From Sphingobium sp. CCH11-B1 (lineage in GTDB: Bacteria; Pseudomonadota; Alphaproteobacteria; Sphingomonadales; Sphingomonadaceae), in assembly GCF_001556865.1 (NCBI RefSeq), contig NZ_LSJY01000094.1, positions 1 to 46,039 of the forward strand: a stretch of 46,039 nt of DNA. The letters run 5' to 3'. Numbering within the stretch: the stretch's first letter is position 1; every line of letters begins with the position of its first letter. A program made the translations under genes and the position numbers. The notes under the pieces are model-generated. The model was not told where the DNA came from and did no database searches. It saw nothing but the letters and a program-made list of their open reading frames with translations. Shown here piece by piece: positions 8,034-16,972 of this stretch.

Positions 8034-8996
8034 ATGATCAAGGCCATCCTCTTTGGTATGGCGCTGGCCGGCGGGACGGCTGCGGTGCATGCCGAAACCC
8101 TCTATGTCTCCAATGAGCGGGGAGACAGCGTAACCGTCATCGATGCGGCAAAGATGCAGACAGTCGCCACATGGCCCGTGGGCGGCAGGCCGCGTGGCAT
8201 CACCCTGACGGCCGACGGCAAATATATCCTGCTCTGCGCCAGCGAAGACCATGCGGTGCAGATGATCGATCGGGCGACGGGCAAGCTGATCGCCGATCTT
8301 CCGTCAGGGCAAGACCCGGAGCAATTCTTCCTGTCGAGCGACGGGACCCTTTTGTTCGTCGCCAATGAGGATGATGCCGCGCTGACCGCGATCAATCTCA
8401 AGACGCGCACCGTCGCCTTCCAGGTCAATGTCGGCAAGGAACCGGAGGGCGTGGCGCAAAGCCCCGATGGCAAATGGGTGGTTGTGACCTCGGAGGATGA
8501 GGGGGTTGTCAACTGGATCGACCTTTCCAGCAGAAAGATGGTCGACGCGACGCCGACCGACCAGCGCCCGCGCCATGTCGAATTTACGTCCGATGGCGCC
8601 GCGCTCTGGATCGCGGCCGAGATTGGCGGAACCGTGCAGGTTACTGACCCCGCGACGCGTAAAATCGTTGATACCATCCGCTTCGCCATTCCGGGGGTGC
8701 CGGACTATCAGATATTGCCGTGCGGCATCCGTTTCACGCCCGATGGCAGGACAGCCATCGTGGCTCTGGGACGCGCCAACCATGTGGCGCTGGTCGATGT
8801 CGCCACCCGCAAGGTCCGCGCCTATGTGCCGGTGGGCAAACGCGTCTGGCATATCGCCGTCAGCGGCGACGGCGCGCGTGCCTATGCTGCCAATGGCCTT
8901 TCGGACACCGTTTCGATCATCGATATTCCGTCTGCGAAAGTCGTCGGAACCGTCCCGACCGGTTCGGGGCCATGGGGGATAGTCGTCGCGCCCTGA
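8034..8996 (+). CDS. PQQ-dependent catabolism-associated beta-propeller protein
   Basis: 320 residues with a signal peptide (about 1-20, cut near VHAE). The mature protein is built of YVTN-type beta-propeller repeats of about 40 residues: LYVSNERGDSVTVIDA, KYILLCASEDHAVQMIDR, TLLFVANEDDAALTAINL, AYAANGLSDTVSIIDI. Proteins of this type occur regularly in PQQ-dependent catabolic clusters with pedF, the SoxYZ-like carrier and the CxxxCW protein, but their job is unknown; a periplasmic binding or scaffold role for the quinoprotein system is a guess. A single Cys (LPCGIRF) sits in the fifth or sixth blade. It is transcribed away from pedF. A ribosome site is visible as GAGAGGG at about 10 bases before the ATG. 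Confidence 0.9.
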   Translation: MIKAILFGMALAGGTAAVHAETLYVSNERGDSVTVIDAAKMQTVATWPVGGRPRGITLTADGKYILLCASEDHAVQMIDRATGKLIADLPSGQDPEQFFLSSDGTLLFVANEDDAALTAINLKTRTVAFQVNVGKEPEGVAQSPDGKWVVVTSEDEGVVNWIDLSSRKMVDATPTDQRPRHVEFTSDGAALWIAAEIGGTVQVTDPATRKIVDTIRFAIPGVPDYQILPCGIRFTPDGRTAIVALGRANHVALVDVATRKVRAYVPVGKRVWHIAVSGDGARAYAANGLSDTVSIIDIPSAKVVGTVPTGSGPWGIVVAP

Positions 8997-9015
8997 CCCA
9001 AAGGAGGAGCCGCAA

Positions 9016-9030
9016 GACCCAAAGTTCAAT
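9016..9030 (+). promoter_or_regulatory. Candidate regulon operator before the porin gene
   Basis: Reads GACCCAAAGTTCAAT, a weaker member of the set (second arm GTTC instead of GGTC). It lies 70 bp before the porin ATG, in the same orientation and distance range as the other sites. A partial copy (GACCCAAAGGA) overlaps the stop of the preceding gene at 8995-9005. Confidence 0.4.
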
Positions 9031-9100
9031 TCCAGCGGCCCTGCCTGCCGCGCACTCTCTCCATTGGCCGGCGTGACCGGCAGTTTACGGGGAGGATGAC

Positions 9101-10480
9101 ATGGTTAGGGGGAAATTCCTGTGCAGCGCGGCGTCGGCACTGCTCTTTGTCGCGGCGAGCGCGTCGGCGCAGGCCGGAACCACAACGGAACTTCTGAAGC
9201 GACTGCACGAAAAGGGTATCCTGACCGACGAGGAATATGCCCAACTGGCGAAGGACGATGCGGCACCTGCACCCGCGGCTGCACCGGCCGCCATGTCCGA
9301 CGGGAAGCCCGTGGTGCGGGTGGCGGACAGCGGCGTCGGCTTCGATGTCGGCGACGTGACGGTCAAGATTTCGGGGTCTGTCAACGGGTTCTACACCCAT
9401 GAAAGCGGACAGGCGGCCGGGCTCGGGACGGCGGTGGTCGGCGGCGTGGTGCCGGTCGGCGGCGGCAGCTCGGCGATCCGCAACGGCCTGTTGCCCGGCT
9501 TCCTGAAGTTCGACGTGACGACCAAACAGGGTGGCTGGGACGTCGGCGCACATTTCGGCATGTATCCGGGCATCAACAGCGTGAACTATGCCGCTGGCGG
9601 CGGCGCGAACTCAGCCGGCCGCCCGGTCGCACTACAGACGGCGGGCATCGACTTTCGCCAGACCTATATGACGGTCGGCCGCGCAGGCTTTGGCGAATTC
9701 AAGCTGGGCCGCGACATCGGCCTGTTCGGTTCGGAAGGCATATTGAACGACATCACCTTGCTATCGGTCGGGTCGAGCGGCGGCAATGTCGCGCCGTCCA
9801 ACACCTCGCTCGGCCGCATCGGGATCGGTTACATCTACACCGACTTCCAGCCGCAGATCACCTACACATCCCCCAATCTGTCGGGGTTCCAGGTGTCGGT
9901 CGGCATTTTCGAGCCGCTCCAGTCCCTGACCGGCCCCGGCGAAACCAGCAAGTCCCCCGGCTTTCAGGGCAAGATCGTCTATGACGGCAAATTCGGCGAC
10001 TTTTCCGCCCGCGCATGGTTGTCCGGCATCACCCAGAAGCACAACCGCGTCGACGGCATTTCCTACACGGGGAGCGGCTTTGATACGGGTGCCAAGATCG
10101 GATATGGCCCGGTCGTCCTGACCGGCTATTACTATAATGGATCGGGCCTGGGTACGACTGCGCTCAACCTGTTCGACACCGACGCATTGGGCAACAAGCG
10201 CGACAGCGACGGCTTCTATGTCCAGGGGCTTGCCACCTTCGGCAAATTCTCGGTGGGCGGCAGCTATGGCGCGAGCCGGCTGCATTACGCCAACGCCGCC
10301 GATGCGATCGCCAATCCCGCATTGCTCCGCCGGAACAGCAGCTGGGTGGGCCAGGCGCGTTACGGGCTGACCAGCTGGGTGACGCTGATCGGCGAATATA
10401 TCAGCACCACGGCGCGCGCGCACAACGGAAACGAGGCGCAGAGCGACACTGTCGCGGCGGGGGCAATCCTCTTCTTCTGA
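9101..10480 (+). CDS. Outer-membrane porin with N-terminal SHOCT-like segment
   Basis: 459 residues. Signal peptide about 1-23 (ASASAQA). Residues about 28-50 (ELLKRLHEKGILTDEEYAQL) form a short SHOCT-like helical motif, followed by an Ala/Pro-rich linker and then a 16-strand-type beta-barrel with alternating patterns such as VKISGSVNGFYTH, FRQTYMTVGRAGFGEFKLGRD and a final strand ending in aromatic residues (AAGAILFF), the usual signature for outer-membrane insertion. It probably lets small molecules cross the outer membrane. Its position between quinoprotein partner genes and its own operator site suggest it admits the alcohol or another small solute for the pathway. A clear ribosome site GGGGAGGA precedes the ATG. 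Substrate cannot be read from sequence. Confidence 0.88.
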   Translation: MVRGKFLCSAASALLFVAASASAQAGTTTELLKRLHEKGILTDEEYAQLAKDDAAPAPAAAPAAMSDGKPVVRVADSGVGFDVGDVTVKISGSVNGFYTHESGQAAGLGTAVVGGVVPVGGGSSAIRNGLLPGFLKFDVTTKQGGWDVGAHFGMYPGINSVNYAAGGGANSAGRPVALQTAGIDFRQTYMTVGRAGFGEFKLGRDIGLFGSEGILNDITLLSVGSSGGNVAPSNTSLGRIGIGYIYTDFQPQITYTSPNLSGFQVSVGIFEPLQSLTGPGETSKSPGFQGKIVYDGKFGDFSARAWLSGITQKHNRVDGISYTGSGFDTGAKIGYGPVVLTGYYYNGSGLGTTALNLFDTDALGNKRDSDGFYVQGLATFGKFSVGGSYGASRLHYANAADAIANPALLRRNSSWVGQARYGLTSWVTLIGEYISTTARAHNGNEAQSDTVAAGAILFF

Positions 10481-10499
10481 GTAACGGGATTGCGGGGGC

Positions 10500-10514
10500 G
10501 ACCAAAAGGTCAAT
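10500..10514 (+). promoter_or_regulatory. Candidate regulon operator before the first TonB receptor
   Basis: Reads GACCAAAAGGTCAAT, a perfect inverted repeat GACC/GGTC with a 4-bp spacer followed by AAT. It lies 76 bp before the receptor start and would control the receptor-acs pair. Confidence 0.55.
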
Positions 10515-10524
10515 GTCACAGCAG

Positions 10525-10556
10525 GAGGCGGCACCCTATCAATGCGGTGCCGCCTC
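10525..10556. terminator. Strong stem-loop between porin and TonB receptor
   Basis: An 11-bp perfect inverted repeat (GAGGCGGCACC and its complement) around a 10-base loop. It has no following T run, so it is not a classical intrinsic terminator. It sits 44 bp after the porin stop and just after the operator-like site, within what would be the promoter or 5' leader of the TonB receptor. It may end porin transcription, stabilise the mRNA end, or act as a leader attenuator. Confidence 0.45.
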
Positions 10557-10590
10557 GACGCGGCAATGGGGTGGGGGGGGAGAACAGAAG

Positions 10591-12606
10591 ATGCGGAGGC
10601 TAGCCTGTCTCGCGATCGCCGCAACGCCCTTTGCTGCCTGTGCGGAGCCGGAGGCGTCGCCCGGCCCGGCGATCGTAGTCACTGGTGCATCGCTACCGCT
10701 CCCGCCCGGCGCGCCTGCCTATGGATCAGTTCTGATCGAGCGGCCCCGGCTCGAAAACAATGCGTCGGGGCGGATCGAGAACCTGTTGTCCGATGTCGCC
10801 GGATTCCAGCAGTTTCGCCGGTCGGACAGCCGCTCGTCCAATCCGTCCAACCAGGGAGCAACCCTGCGGGCGCTGGGCGGCAATGCGTCGAGCCGAACGC
10901 TCGTCCTGCTGGATGGCGTGCCGGTCGCAGACCCATTCTTCGGCTATATCCCCTTCTCCGCGCTGGTGCCTGACCGGCTGTCGCTGATGCGCGTGACCCG
11001 GGGCGCGGGAAGCGGCGCATTCGGCTCCGGCGCGGTCGCGGGAACGATCGAGATGGCGAGCGCCACGCGCGACCAGTTGGACTATGTCGATGCCAGCGCG
11101 TTTTACGGCAGCCGGGATGCGCGCGAGATATCCGCCAGCGTCTCGCCGGATCTCGGGGGCGGCTTCGCATCCTTGTCGGGGCGCTGGGACAAGGGTGATG
11201 GGTTCCAGACGACGCCGCGTGACCAGCGCGTCGCGGCCACGGTTCCCGCCATGTATGATAGCTGGTCCGCCAATCTGCGGATTGCCGCGCCAATCGGCGC
11301 GAACGAGGAAGTGCAATTTCGCGCCACCCTCTTCGACGATCGTCGCACGCTGCGCTTCGCCGGAGCGGATAGCCGGAGCCAGGGACAGGATGCCAGCATC
11401 CGATATCTGTCGCGCGGACGCTGGCAGGTCGATGCGCTGGCCTATATCCAGGCGCGGAACTTCTCCAATATTGTCATTTCGTCGACCAGCTTCCGCAAGT
11501 CGCTTGACCAGCGCAACACGCCTTCCACCGGAATCGGCGGCAAGATCGAGTTGCGGCCACTCACGGAAACTGCCCACGCCCTGCGTTTCGGGATCGATGC
11601 GCGATGGTCGAACGGGGTGATGATGGAGGACGCCTATAACGCGAACCTCCCCGCCAACCCGATCACCGCGCGGCGTCAGGCGAGCGGGGATCAGCTGACG
11701 ACCGGATTCTTCATCGAAGAGGACTGGACTCCTTCTGGCCCGGAAGGAAGGCTGGTGCTGACGGGGGGTATGCGAGCGGACCGTTGGGCCATTCGAAACG
11801 GCGGCTTCCGCGCCACCAACCCGGCCGGCGCACTGACCGCAGACACTATTTTTGCCGACCGCGCCGACTGGGTCGTTTCGGGCCGGGCGGGCGCGCTGTT
11901 CCATCTCGCGGACGCTCTTGCCCTGAGAGCGTCAGCCTATAGCGGCTTTCGCCTGCCAACGCTCAATGAGCTCTATCGCCCCTTCGTTGTGTTTCCGGTG
12001 ACGACGCAGGCCAATGCTGCTCTGAAGCCCGAAAGACTGAAAGGCGCGGAAGGCGGATTCGACGTCACGCTGGACGACCGGCTCACGGTGTCCGCAACCC
12101 TGTTCACCAACCGGCTCGACCATGCCATCGCCAATGTCACGATCGGCCCCAACCTGCGCCAGCGGCAGAATGTCGATGCCATCAGAGCGGAAGGCGCGGA
12201 GTTGAGCGGGCGGGCGAAGTTCGGCCCGGCTCTCACCTTGAGCGCTGCTTACGCCTACAGCCGATCCCGCGTTTCTGCACCCGGCGCGCTGCTCGATGGC
12301 AAGCGGCCAGCGCAGGTGCCACGCCATGCGGCGAGCGCAACGCTGGACTGGACGCGGGGCGGCGCGACATTGTCGGCAACGCTGCGCTATGTCGGGCGGC
12401 AATATGAAGATGATCTGCAAACCGACGCGCTGCCTGATGCGCTGACGATCGACGGCTTTGTGCGCCTGCCAGTGGCACGCGGTTTAAGCCTGATCGCACG
12501 CGCCGAAAATCTGTCCGACAGCCGGGTCATTACACGGAACGCTGGTGGGTCCATCGATCTGGGAACGCCCCGGACGCTGTGGATCGGCGTGCGATATGGT
12601 CATTGA
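10591..12606 (+). CDS. TonB-dependent outer-membrane receptor 1
   Basis: 671 residues. Signal peptide about 1-18 (MRRLACLAIAATPFAACA), TonB-box-like IVVTGAS near residue 30, plug domain (about 45-165; LRALGGNASSRTLVLLDGVPVADPFFG, key part LLDGVP) and a 22-strand barrel ending in an aromatic-containing last strand (LWIGVRYG). It imports a scarce ligand across the outer membrane using TonB energy. The start at 10591 is the one with a signal peptide; the frame runs upstream to 10513. It is followed 9 bp later by acs and preceded by a cluster operator, so it belongs to the alcohol oxidation regulon. Likely cargo, by context only, is PQQ, a lanthanide chelate or another cofactor; no pqq synthesis genes are in the window. 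Family members also carry siderophores or cobalamin. Confidence 0.9.
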   Translation: MRRLACLAIAATPFAACAEPEASPGPAIVVTGASLPLPPGAPAYGSVLIERPRLENNASGRIENLLSDVAGFQQFRRSDSRSSNPSNQGATLRALGGNASSRTLVLLDGVPVADPFFGYIPFSALVPDRLSLMRVTRGAGSGAFGSGAVAGTIEMASATRDQLDYVDASAFYGSRDAREISASVSPDLGGGFASLSGRWDKGDGFQTTPRDQRVAATVPAMYDSWSANLRIAAPIGANEEVQFRATLFDDRRTLRFAGADSRSQGQDASIRYLSRGRWQVDALAYIQARNFSNIVISSTSFRKSLDQRNTPSTGIGGKIELRPLTETAHALRFGIDARWSNGVMMEDAYNANLPANPITARRQASGDQLTTGFFIEEDWTPSGPEGRLVLTGGMRADRWAIRNGGFRATNPAGALTADTIFADRADWVVSGRAGALFHLADALALRASAYSGFRLPTLNELYRPFVVFPVTTQANAALKPERLKGAEGGFDVTLDDRLTVSATLFTNRLDHAIANVTIGPNLRQRQNVDAIRAEGAELSGRAKFGPALTLSAAYAYSRSRVSAPGALLDGKRPAQVPRHAASATLDWTRGGATLSATLRYVGRQYEDDLQTDALPDALTIDGFVRLPVARGLSLIARAENLSDSRVITRNAGGSIDLGTPRTLWIGVRYGH

Positions 12607-12615
12607 AGGGGAGCC

Positions 12616-14577
12616 ATGATGTCTGACGATCTTTTCCCGGTACCCGCCGGTTGGGCTGCGCGTGCGCGGATCGACAAGGCCGCGCGGGCGGCGGATTATC
12701 GCCGCTCACTGGAGGATGCCGACGCTTACTGGCTGGAACAGGCGCGCCGGCTGGACTGGAACAGGTCGCCGACGCGCGCGTCGGAAAGCAGTTTCGATGA
12801 AGCCGATTTCGCCGTCCGCTGGTTCGCTGACGGTACGCTCAATGCATCGGTCAATTGCCTCGACCGCCATCTTGCCGAGCGCGGGGACGCGGTCGCCATC
12901 CTGTGGGAGCCGGATGATCCGGCCGAAGCGCCGCGCCGCATCACCTATAGGGAGCTGCACGCCGAGGTCTGCCGTTTCGCCAATGTACTGAAATCCGCGG
13001 GTGCGCGTAAGGGTGATCGCATCACCATCTATCTGCCGATGATCCCAGAGGCCGCTGTGGCGCTGCTCGCCTGCGCCCGCATCGGCGCGATCCATTCGGT
13101 GGTGTTCGGCGGCTTTTCGCCCGAAGCGCTGGCCGGCCGGATCATCGACTGCGATTCCACCCTTGTCGTCACGGCCGACGAAGGACGCCGGGGCGGGCGG
13201 CGCGTGCCGCTCAAGGCCAATGTCGATGCTGCGCTGGCGCTCGATCACTGCTCCAGCGTCCGTCACGTCCTCGTGGTCCGGGCAACCGGCGGCGCGGTGT
13301 CGATGCAGCATGGCCGCGACGTCTGGTATGACGAGGCCATGGCGCAGGCATCCGCCGATTGCCCGGCCGAGATCGTGGACGCCGAACATCCATTGTTCCT
13401 GCTCTACACTTCGGGTTCGACCGGCAAACCCAAGGGCGTGGTGCATTCGACCGGCGGATACCTTCTCTGGGCCAGCCTGACACACGAACTCTGCTTCGAT
13501 TATCGGCCCGGCGACGTCTGGTGGTGTGCAGCCGATGTGGGCTGGGTCACGGGCCACAGCTACATCGTCTATGGTCCGCTGGCCAATGGCGCTACGACGC
13601 TCATATACGAGGGTTTACCCAACTGGCCGACGCACAGCCGCATCTGGGAAATCGTCGACCGGCATAGGGTCCACACCCTGTTCACCGCCCCAACGGTATT
13701 GCGCGCACTGATGAAGGAGGGGGACGGGTTCGTCCATGCCACCAGCCGCGCCTCGCTGCGCCTGCTGGGCAGCGTCGGCGAACCCATCAACCCGGAAGCA
13801 TGGCGCTGGTATCACAAGGTGGTGGGGGAGAAACGCTGCCCGATCATCGACACATGGTGGCAGACCGAAACCGGCGGCGCCATGATCGCGCCGATGCCGG
13901 GCGCCACCGACCTGAAACCCGGCAGCGCGACCTTCCCCCTTCCGGGAGTCGAGGCGATGATCGTCGATAGCGAAGGACAACCGCTAGAGGGCGAAGGCGA
14001 AGGCAATCTGGTGATCGCGCGATCCTGGCCCGGCCAGATGCGGACCGTGTGGAACGATCATGCGCGCTTTTTCCAGACCTATTTCACGACCTTTCCTGGC
14101 AAGTACACCACCGGTGACGGCGCGCGGCGCGATGCGGATGGCTATTTCTGGATCACGGGGCGCGTCGATGACGTCATCAACGTGTCGGGCCATCGCATGG
14201 GAACGGCAGAGGTCGAAAGCGCGCTCGTCCTTCACGCCGCCGTCGCCGAGGCCGCCGTGGTGGGCATGCCGCATGAGATCAAGGGGCAAGGCATCTATGC
14301 CTATGTGACGCTGAACGCAGGCGAGGCGCCCAGCGAGGATTTGCGCAGGGGGCTGATCCAGTGGGTGCGCGCCGAAATCGGTCCGATCGCGACCCCCGAC
14401 GTCATCCAGTTCGCGTCCGCGCTGCCCAAGACCCGTTCGGGCAAGATCATGCGCCGCATCCTGCGCAAGATCGCAGAGGGTGAAGTCTCCGCCCAGGCGC
14501 TCGGTGACACGAGCACGCTGGCCGACCCTTCGGTCGTGGAGGATCTGGTACGCAGCCGATTGGTGCAGGCCGCCTGA
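12616..14577 (+). CDS. acs: Acetyl-CoA synthetase
   Basis: 653 residues, the normal length. It converts acetate, ATP and CoA to acetyl-CoA in the cytoplasm. Seen: the P-loop-like motif [22 protein letters not shown], the hinge and adenylate motif [19 protein letters not shown] (key residues TGD...GR), [10 protein letters not shown], and the C-terminal [11 protein letters not shown] with the catalytic Lys near residue 610. It follows the TonB receptor by 9 bp and so is probably cotranscribed. In this setting it completes ethanol -> acetaldehyde -> acetate -> acetyl-CoA, as AcsA does for PQQ-ethanol oxidation in Pseudomonas. Ribosome site AGGGGAG; two tandem ATGs (12616, 12619) are possible starts. 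Confidence 0.96.
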   Translation: MMSDDLFPVPAGWAARARIDKAARAADYRRSLEDADAYWLEQARRLDWNRSPTRASESSFDEADFAVRWFADGTLNASVNCLDRHLAERGDAVAILWEPDDPAEAPRRITYRELHAEVCRFANVLKSAGARKGDRITIYLPMIPEAAVALLACARIGAIHSVVFGGFSPEALAGRIIDCDSTLVVTADEGRRGGRRVPLKANVDAALALDHCSSVRHVLVVRATGGAVSMQHGRDVWYDEAMAQASADCPAEIVDAEHPLFLLYTSGSTGKPKGVVHSTGGYLLWASLTHELCFDYRPGDVWWCAADVGWVTGHSYIVYGPLANGATTLIYEGLPNWPTHSRIWEIVDRHRVHTLFTAPTVLRALMKEGDGFVHATSRASLRLLGSVGEPINPEAWRWYHKVVGEKRCPIIDTWWQTETGGAMIAPMPGATDLKPGSATFPLPGVEAMIVDSEGQPLEGEGEGNLVIARSWPGQMRTVWNDHARFFQTYFTTFPGKYTTGDGARRDADGYFWITGRVDDVINVSGHRMGTAEVESALVLHAAVAEAAVVGMPHEIKGQGIYAYVTLNAGEAPSEDLRRGLIQWVRAEIGPIATPDVIQFASALPKTRSGKIMRRILRKIAEGEVSAQALGDTSTLADPSVVEDLVRSRLVQAA

Positions 14578-14590
14578 CCGAAGGTCTAAT
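14576..14590 (+). promoter_or_regulatory. Candidate regulon operator before the second TonB receptor
   Basis: Reads GACCGAAGGTCTAAT, a perfect GACC/GGTC repeat with 3-bp spacer, then T and AAT. It overlaps the acs stop codon and lies 55 bp before the receptor start, so the second receptor can be transcribed separately from acs. Confidence 0.55.
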
Positions 14591-14645
14591 GGACGCAGTT
14601 GGAGCCGCTCCTACCCTTTCCTGAAACAAAGAAGCGGGAGAGGAC

Positions 14646-16967
14646 ATGTCGAACCGAGGCTGGCTTTTTGCGGGCTTTGCCAGCATCGCTTGCGGCGTAG
14701 TCCCGGCACGGGCGGAGGAGGCGGCAACAGCCCAGCCGGCGGCGATCATCGTTACTGCGCCCGGCGGCGCGATCGACATGGACGATGCGCGCAGGATCGA
14801 CACCCATGATACTGCGGCGGCCGGCACGCCCGACCTGCTGGCCGCGCTGACCCGCAACATCGCCAGCATCACCTTGCAGGACGCGCAAGGCAATCCCTGG
14901 CAGCCAAACCTTGTCCATCGCGGCTTCGTTGCCTCACCGCTTCAGGGCCAGTCGCAGGGCATTGCGGTCTATATGGACGGCGTACGGTTCAACCAGCCCT
15001 TTGGCGACACCGTGCAATTCGACCTCATTCCCGAAGCCGCGATCCGCTCCGTCAGCTTGCTCGATGCAAGCCCGGTCTATGGTCTCAATGCGCTGGGGGG
15101 CGCGCTGCTGCTGGAAACCAAGGACGGACGTGCCGAACCGGGCATCGAGGCGAGCGTCACCGGCGGGCGCTTCGGCTATGCGGAGGCAAGCGCGGCCGGG
15201 GGCTTCGCGCAGGACGCCTTCAGCGCGTTCGGCGCTGTCCAATATAGCCGCGAAGATGGCTGGCGCGACCATAGCCCCTCTCGCCTCGCGAACGGCTATT
15301 TTGACGTGGGGCTGGATGCAACCGATGGTGGCGTGCATCTCAAGTTCGTCGGCGCGGATACTGATCTGACCGGCAATGGCGTCGCGCCGGTCGAGTTGCT
15401 GGCCGCCGATCGGCGCGCGGTCTTCACCTGGCCGGATAACAGCCGCAGCCGCTATGGCCGCGTCAGCCTGCACCCGTGGGTCGCGCTGTCGAACAGCAGC
15501 CGGCTGGAGAGCAGCCTCTATGCGCAGCGCCTGACGTTGCGAACGGTCAACGGCGACGCCGCCGACATCGAAGCATGCGGAGAAGAGGATGAAGCCGGGT
15601 TGTTGTGCCTGGAAACGATCGGTGAAACGGACGAGCCGGCAGTCCTGACGACATCTGGTGGCCATCCGGTTGCGGATCGGCTCGGCGGGGAAGGCTATGG
15701 CGTGCTCAACCGGGGACGGACGCGGACCGATGCCGTCGGCTTCCTCATCCAGATCATTGATGATCGCAGCCTGGCAGGCGGACGCAATCACCTCGCGGTC
15801 GGCATCAGCCATGATCGTGCCCGTACCCGCTTTGACGCATCGACCGAGCTGGGCGCGCTGACAGAGGATCGCAGCGTGACCGGACTGGGCTCCGTCATCG
15901 TGCAGGACGACGGCGCGATCGCCCCGGTCGGGCTGGTCGCCAATAGTCGCCACTGGGGTGTTTTTCTTCAGGACCGCTTGCCGATTGCTCCGGGCTTGAC
16001 GGCAGAAGTCGGCTTGCGCTGGAACCATGCGCGGATAGAACTCGCCGATCAGATCGGCACTGCTCTTAACGGGCGACACGGTTTCCGGCGCCTCAATCCG
16101 GGCGTCGAGCTTGACTATCGCCTGTCGGATGGCCTGTCGCTGCGAGTGGGCTATGCAGAGACCAGCCGTGCGCCCACACCCGCCGAACTCTCCTGCGCCG
16201 ACGAAGCCGCGCCATGCAGCCTCACCAACTTCTTCATCGCCGATCCGCCGCTCAAGCAGGTCGTCGCGCGAAGCTGGGAAGCGGGCGCATCAGGCCATGT
16301 CCTCCGCGGTGGGTGGAGCGCCGACTGGCTATTGTCGGCCTATCGCACCATCAACCACGACGATATTCAGTATGTCGCATCTGCAATCCGGGGGCGCGCC
16401 TATTTTCGTAACATCGGCAGGACGCGGCGGCAGGGGTTGGAGGCGTCCGTCAAATTGCAACGAGGCGGCTTTGCCGCAGGGCTTAGCTACGCCCTCACGG
16501 ATGCGAAATACCGGGATGCGCTTGTGCTCAGCAGTCCTGCTAACCCCATGGCCGGCGAAGACGGGACCATCGGGGTGAAAAAGGGCGACACGTTGCCCGG
16601 CATCCCGCGGCATTCGGCGACCCTCACCTTCGATTATGCAGGCCCGGTCAGCCGCCTTCGCCGTTGGACGGTCGGCGGCGATCTGATCGCGCGATCCGGT
16701 CAGTATCTTGTCGGGGACGAAGGCAATGACAATGCCCGACTGCCCGGATATCTGATCGCCAACGTCCGGGCGGGGGTCGATATCCTGCCGGGCGTGACCC
16801 TGTTCGGCGAGGTTCGCAACCTCCTGGGCCGCCGCTATGCAACGTTCGGAACCTTCACTCAGGTCGACGAGATTGACCTTGAGGAAGCGCCCGGGGCAAG
16901 CAACCCGCGCGCTTATGGCCCCGGCACCCCGCGGCGCTGGTATGCAGGCATCAAGGCGCGGTTCTGA
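14646..16967 (+). CDS. TonB-dependent outer-membrane receptor 2
   Basis: 773 residues. Signal peptide about 1-23 (ends near PARA), TonB-box-like IIVTAPGG near residue 35, plug domain (about 50-165; YMDGVRFNQPFGD, VYGLNALGGALLLETKDG key part ALGGAL) and a barrel whose extracellular loops contain cysteine pairs (EACGEE...LLCLE; SCADEAAPCSL) that may close loops by disulfides. It ends with RRWYAGIKARF, with the terminal Phe typical of outer-membrane proteins. An operator site 55 bp upstream places it with the quinoprotein regulon. A ribosome site GGGAGAGG precedes the ATG. As with receptor 1 the ligand is unknown; PQQ (the E. coli receptor PqqU is a precedent) or a lanthanophore are reasonable candidates given the enzyme it accompanies. 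Confidence 0.9.
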   Translation: MSNRGWLFAGFASIACGVVPARAEEAATAQPAAIIVTAPGGAIDMDDARRIDTHDTAAAGTPDLLAALTRNIASITLQDAQGNPWQPNLVHRGFVASPLQGQSQGIAVYMDGVRFNQPFGDTVQFDLIPEAAIRSVSLLDASPVYGLNALGGALLLETKDGRAEPGIEASVTGGRFGYAEASAAGGFAQDAFSAFGAVQYSREDGWRDHSPSRLANGYFDVGLDATDGGVHLKFVGADTDLTGNGVAPVELLAADRRAVFTWPDNSRSRYGRVSLHPWVALSNSSRLESSLYAQRLTLRTVNGDAADIEACGEEDEAGLLCLETIGETDEPAVLTTSGGHPVADRLGGEGYGVLNRGRTRTDAVGFLIQIIDDRSLAGGRNHLAVGISHDRARTRFDASTELGALTEDRSVTGLGSVIVQDDGAIAPVGLVANSRHWGVFLQDRLPIAPGLTAEVGLRWNHARIELADQIGTALNGRHGFRRLNPGVELDYRLSDGLSLRVGYAETSRAPTPAELSCADEAAPCSLTNFFIADPPLKQVVARSWEAGASGHVLRGGWSADWLLSAYRTINHDDIQYVASAIRGRAYFRNIGRTRRQGLEASVKLQRGGFAAGLSYALTDAKYRDALVLSSPANPMAGEDGTIGVKKGDTLPGIPRHSATLTFDYAGPVSRLRRWTVGGDLIARSGQYLVGDEGNDNARLPGYLIANVRAGVDILPGVTLFGEVRNLLGRRYATFGTFTQVDEIDLEEAPGASNPRAYGPGTPRRWYAGIKARF

Positions 16968-16972
16968 ACGGC

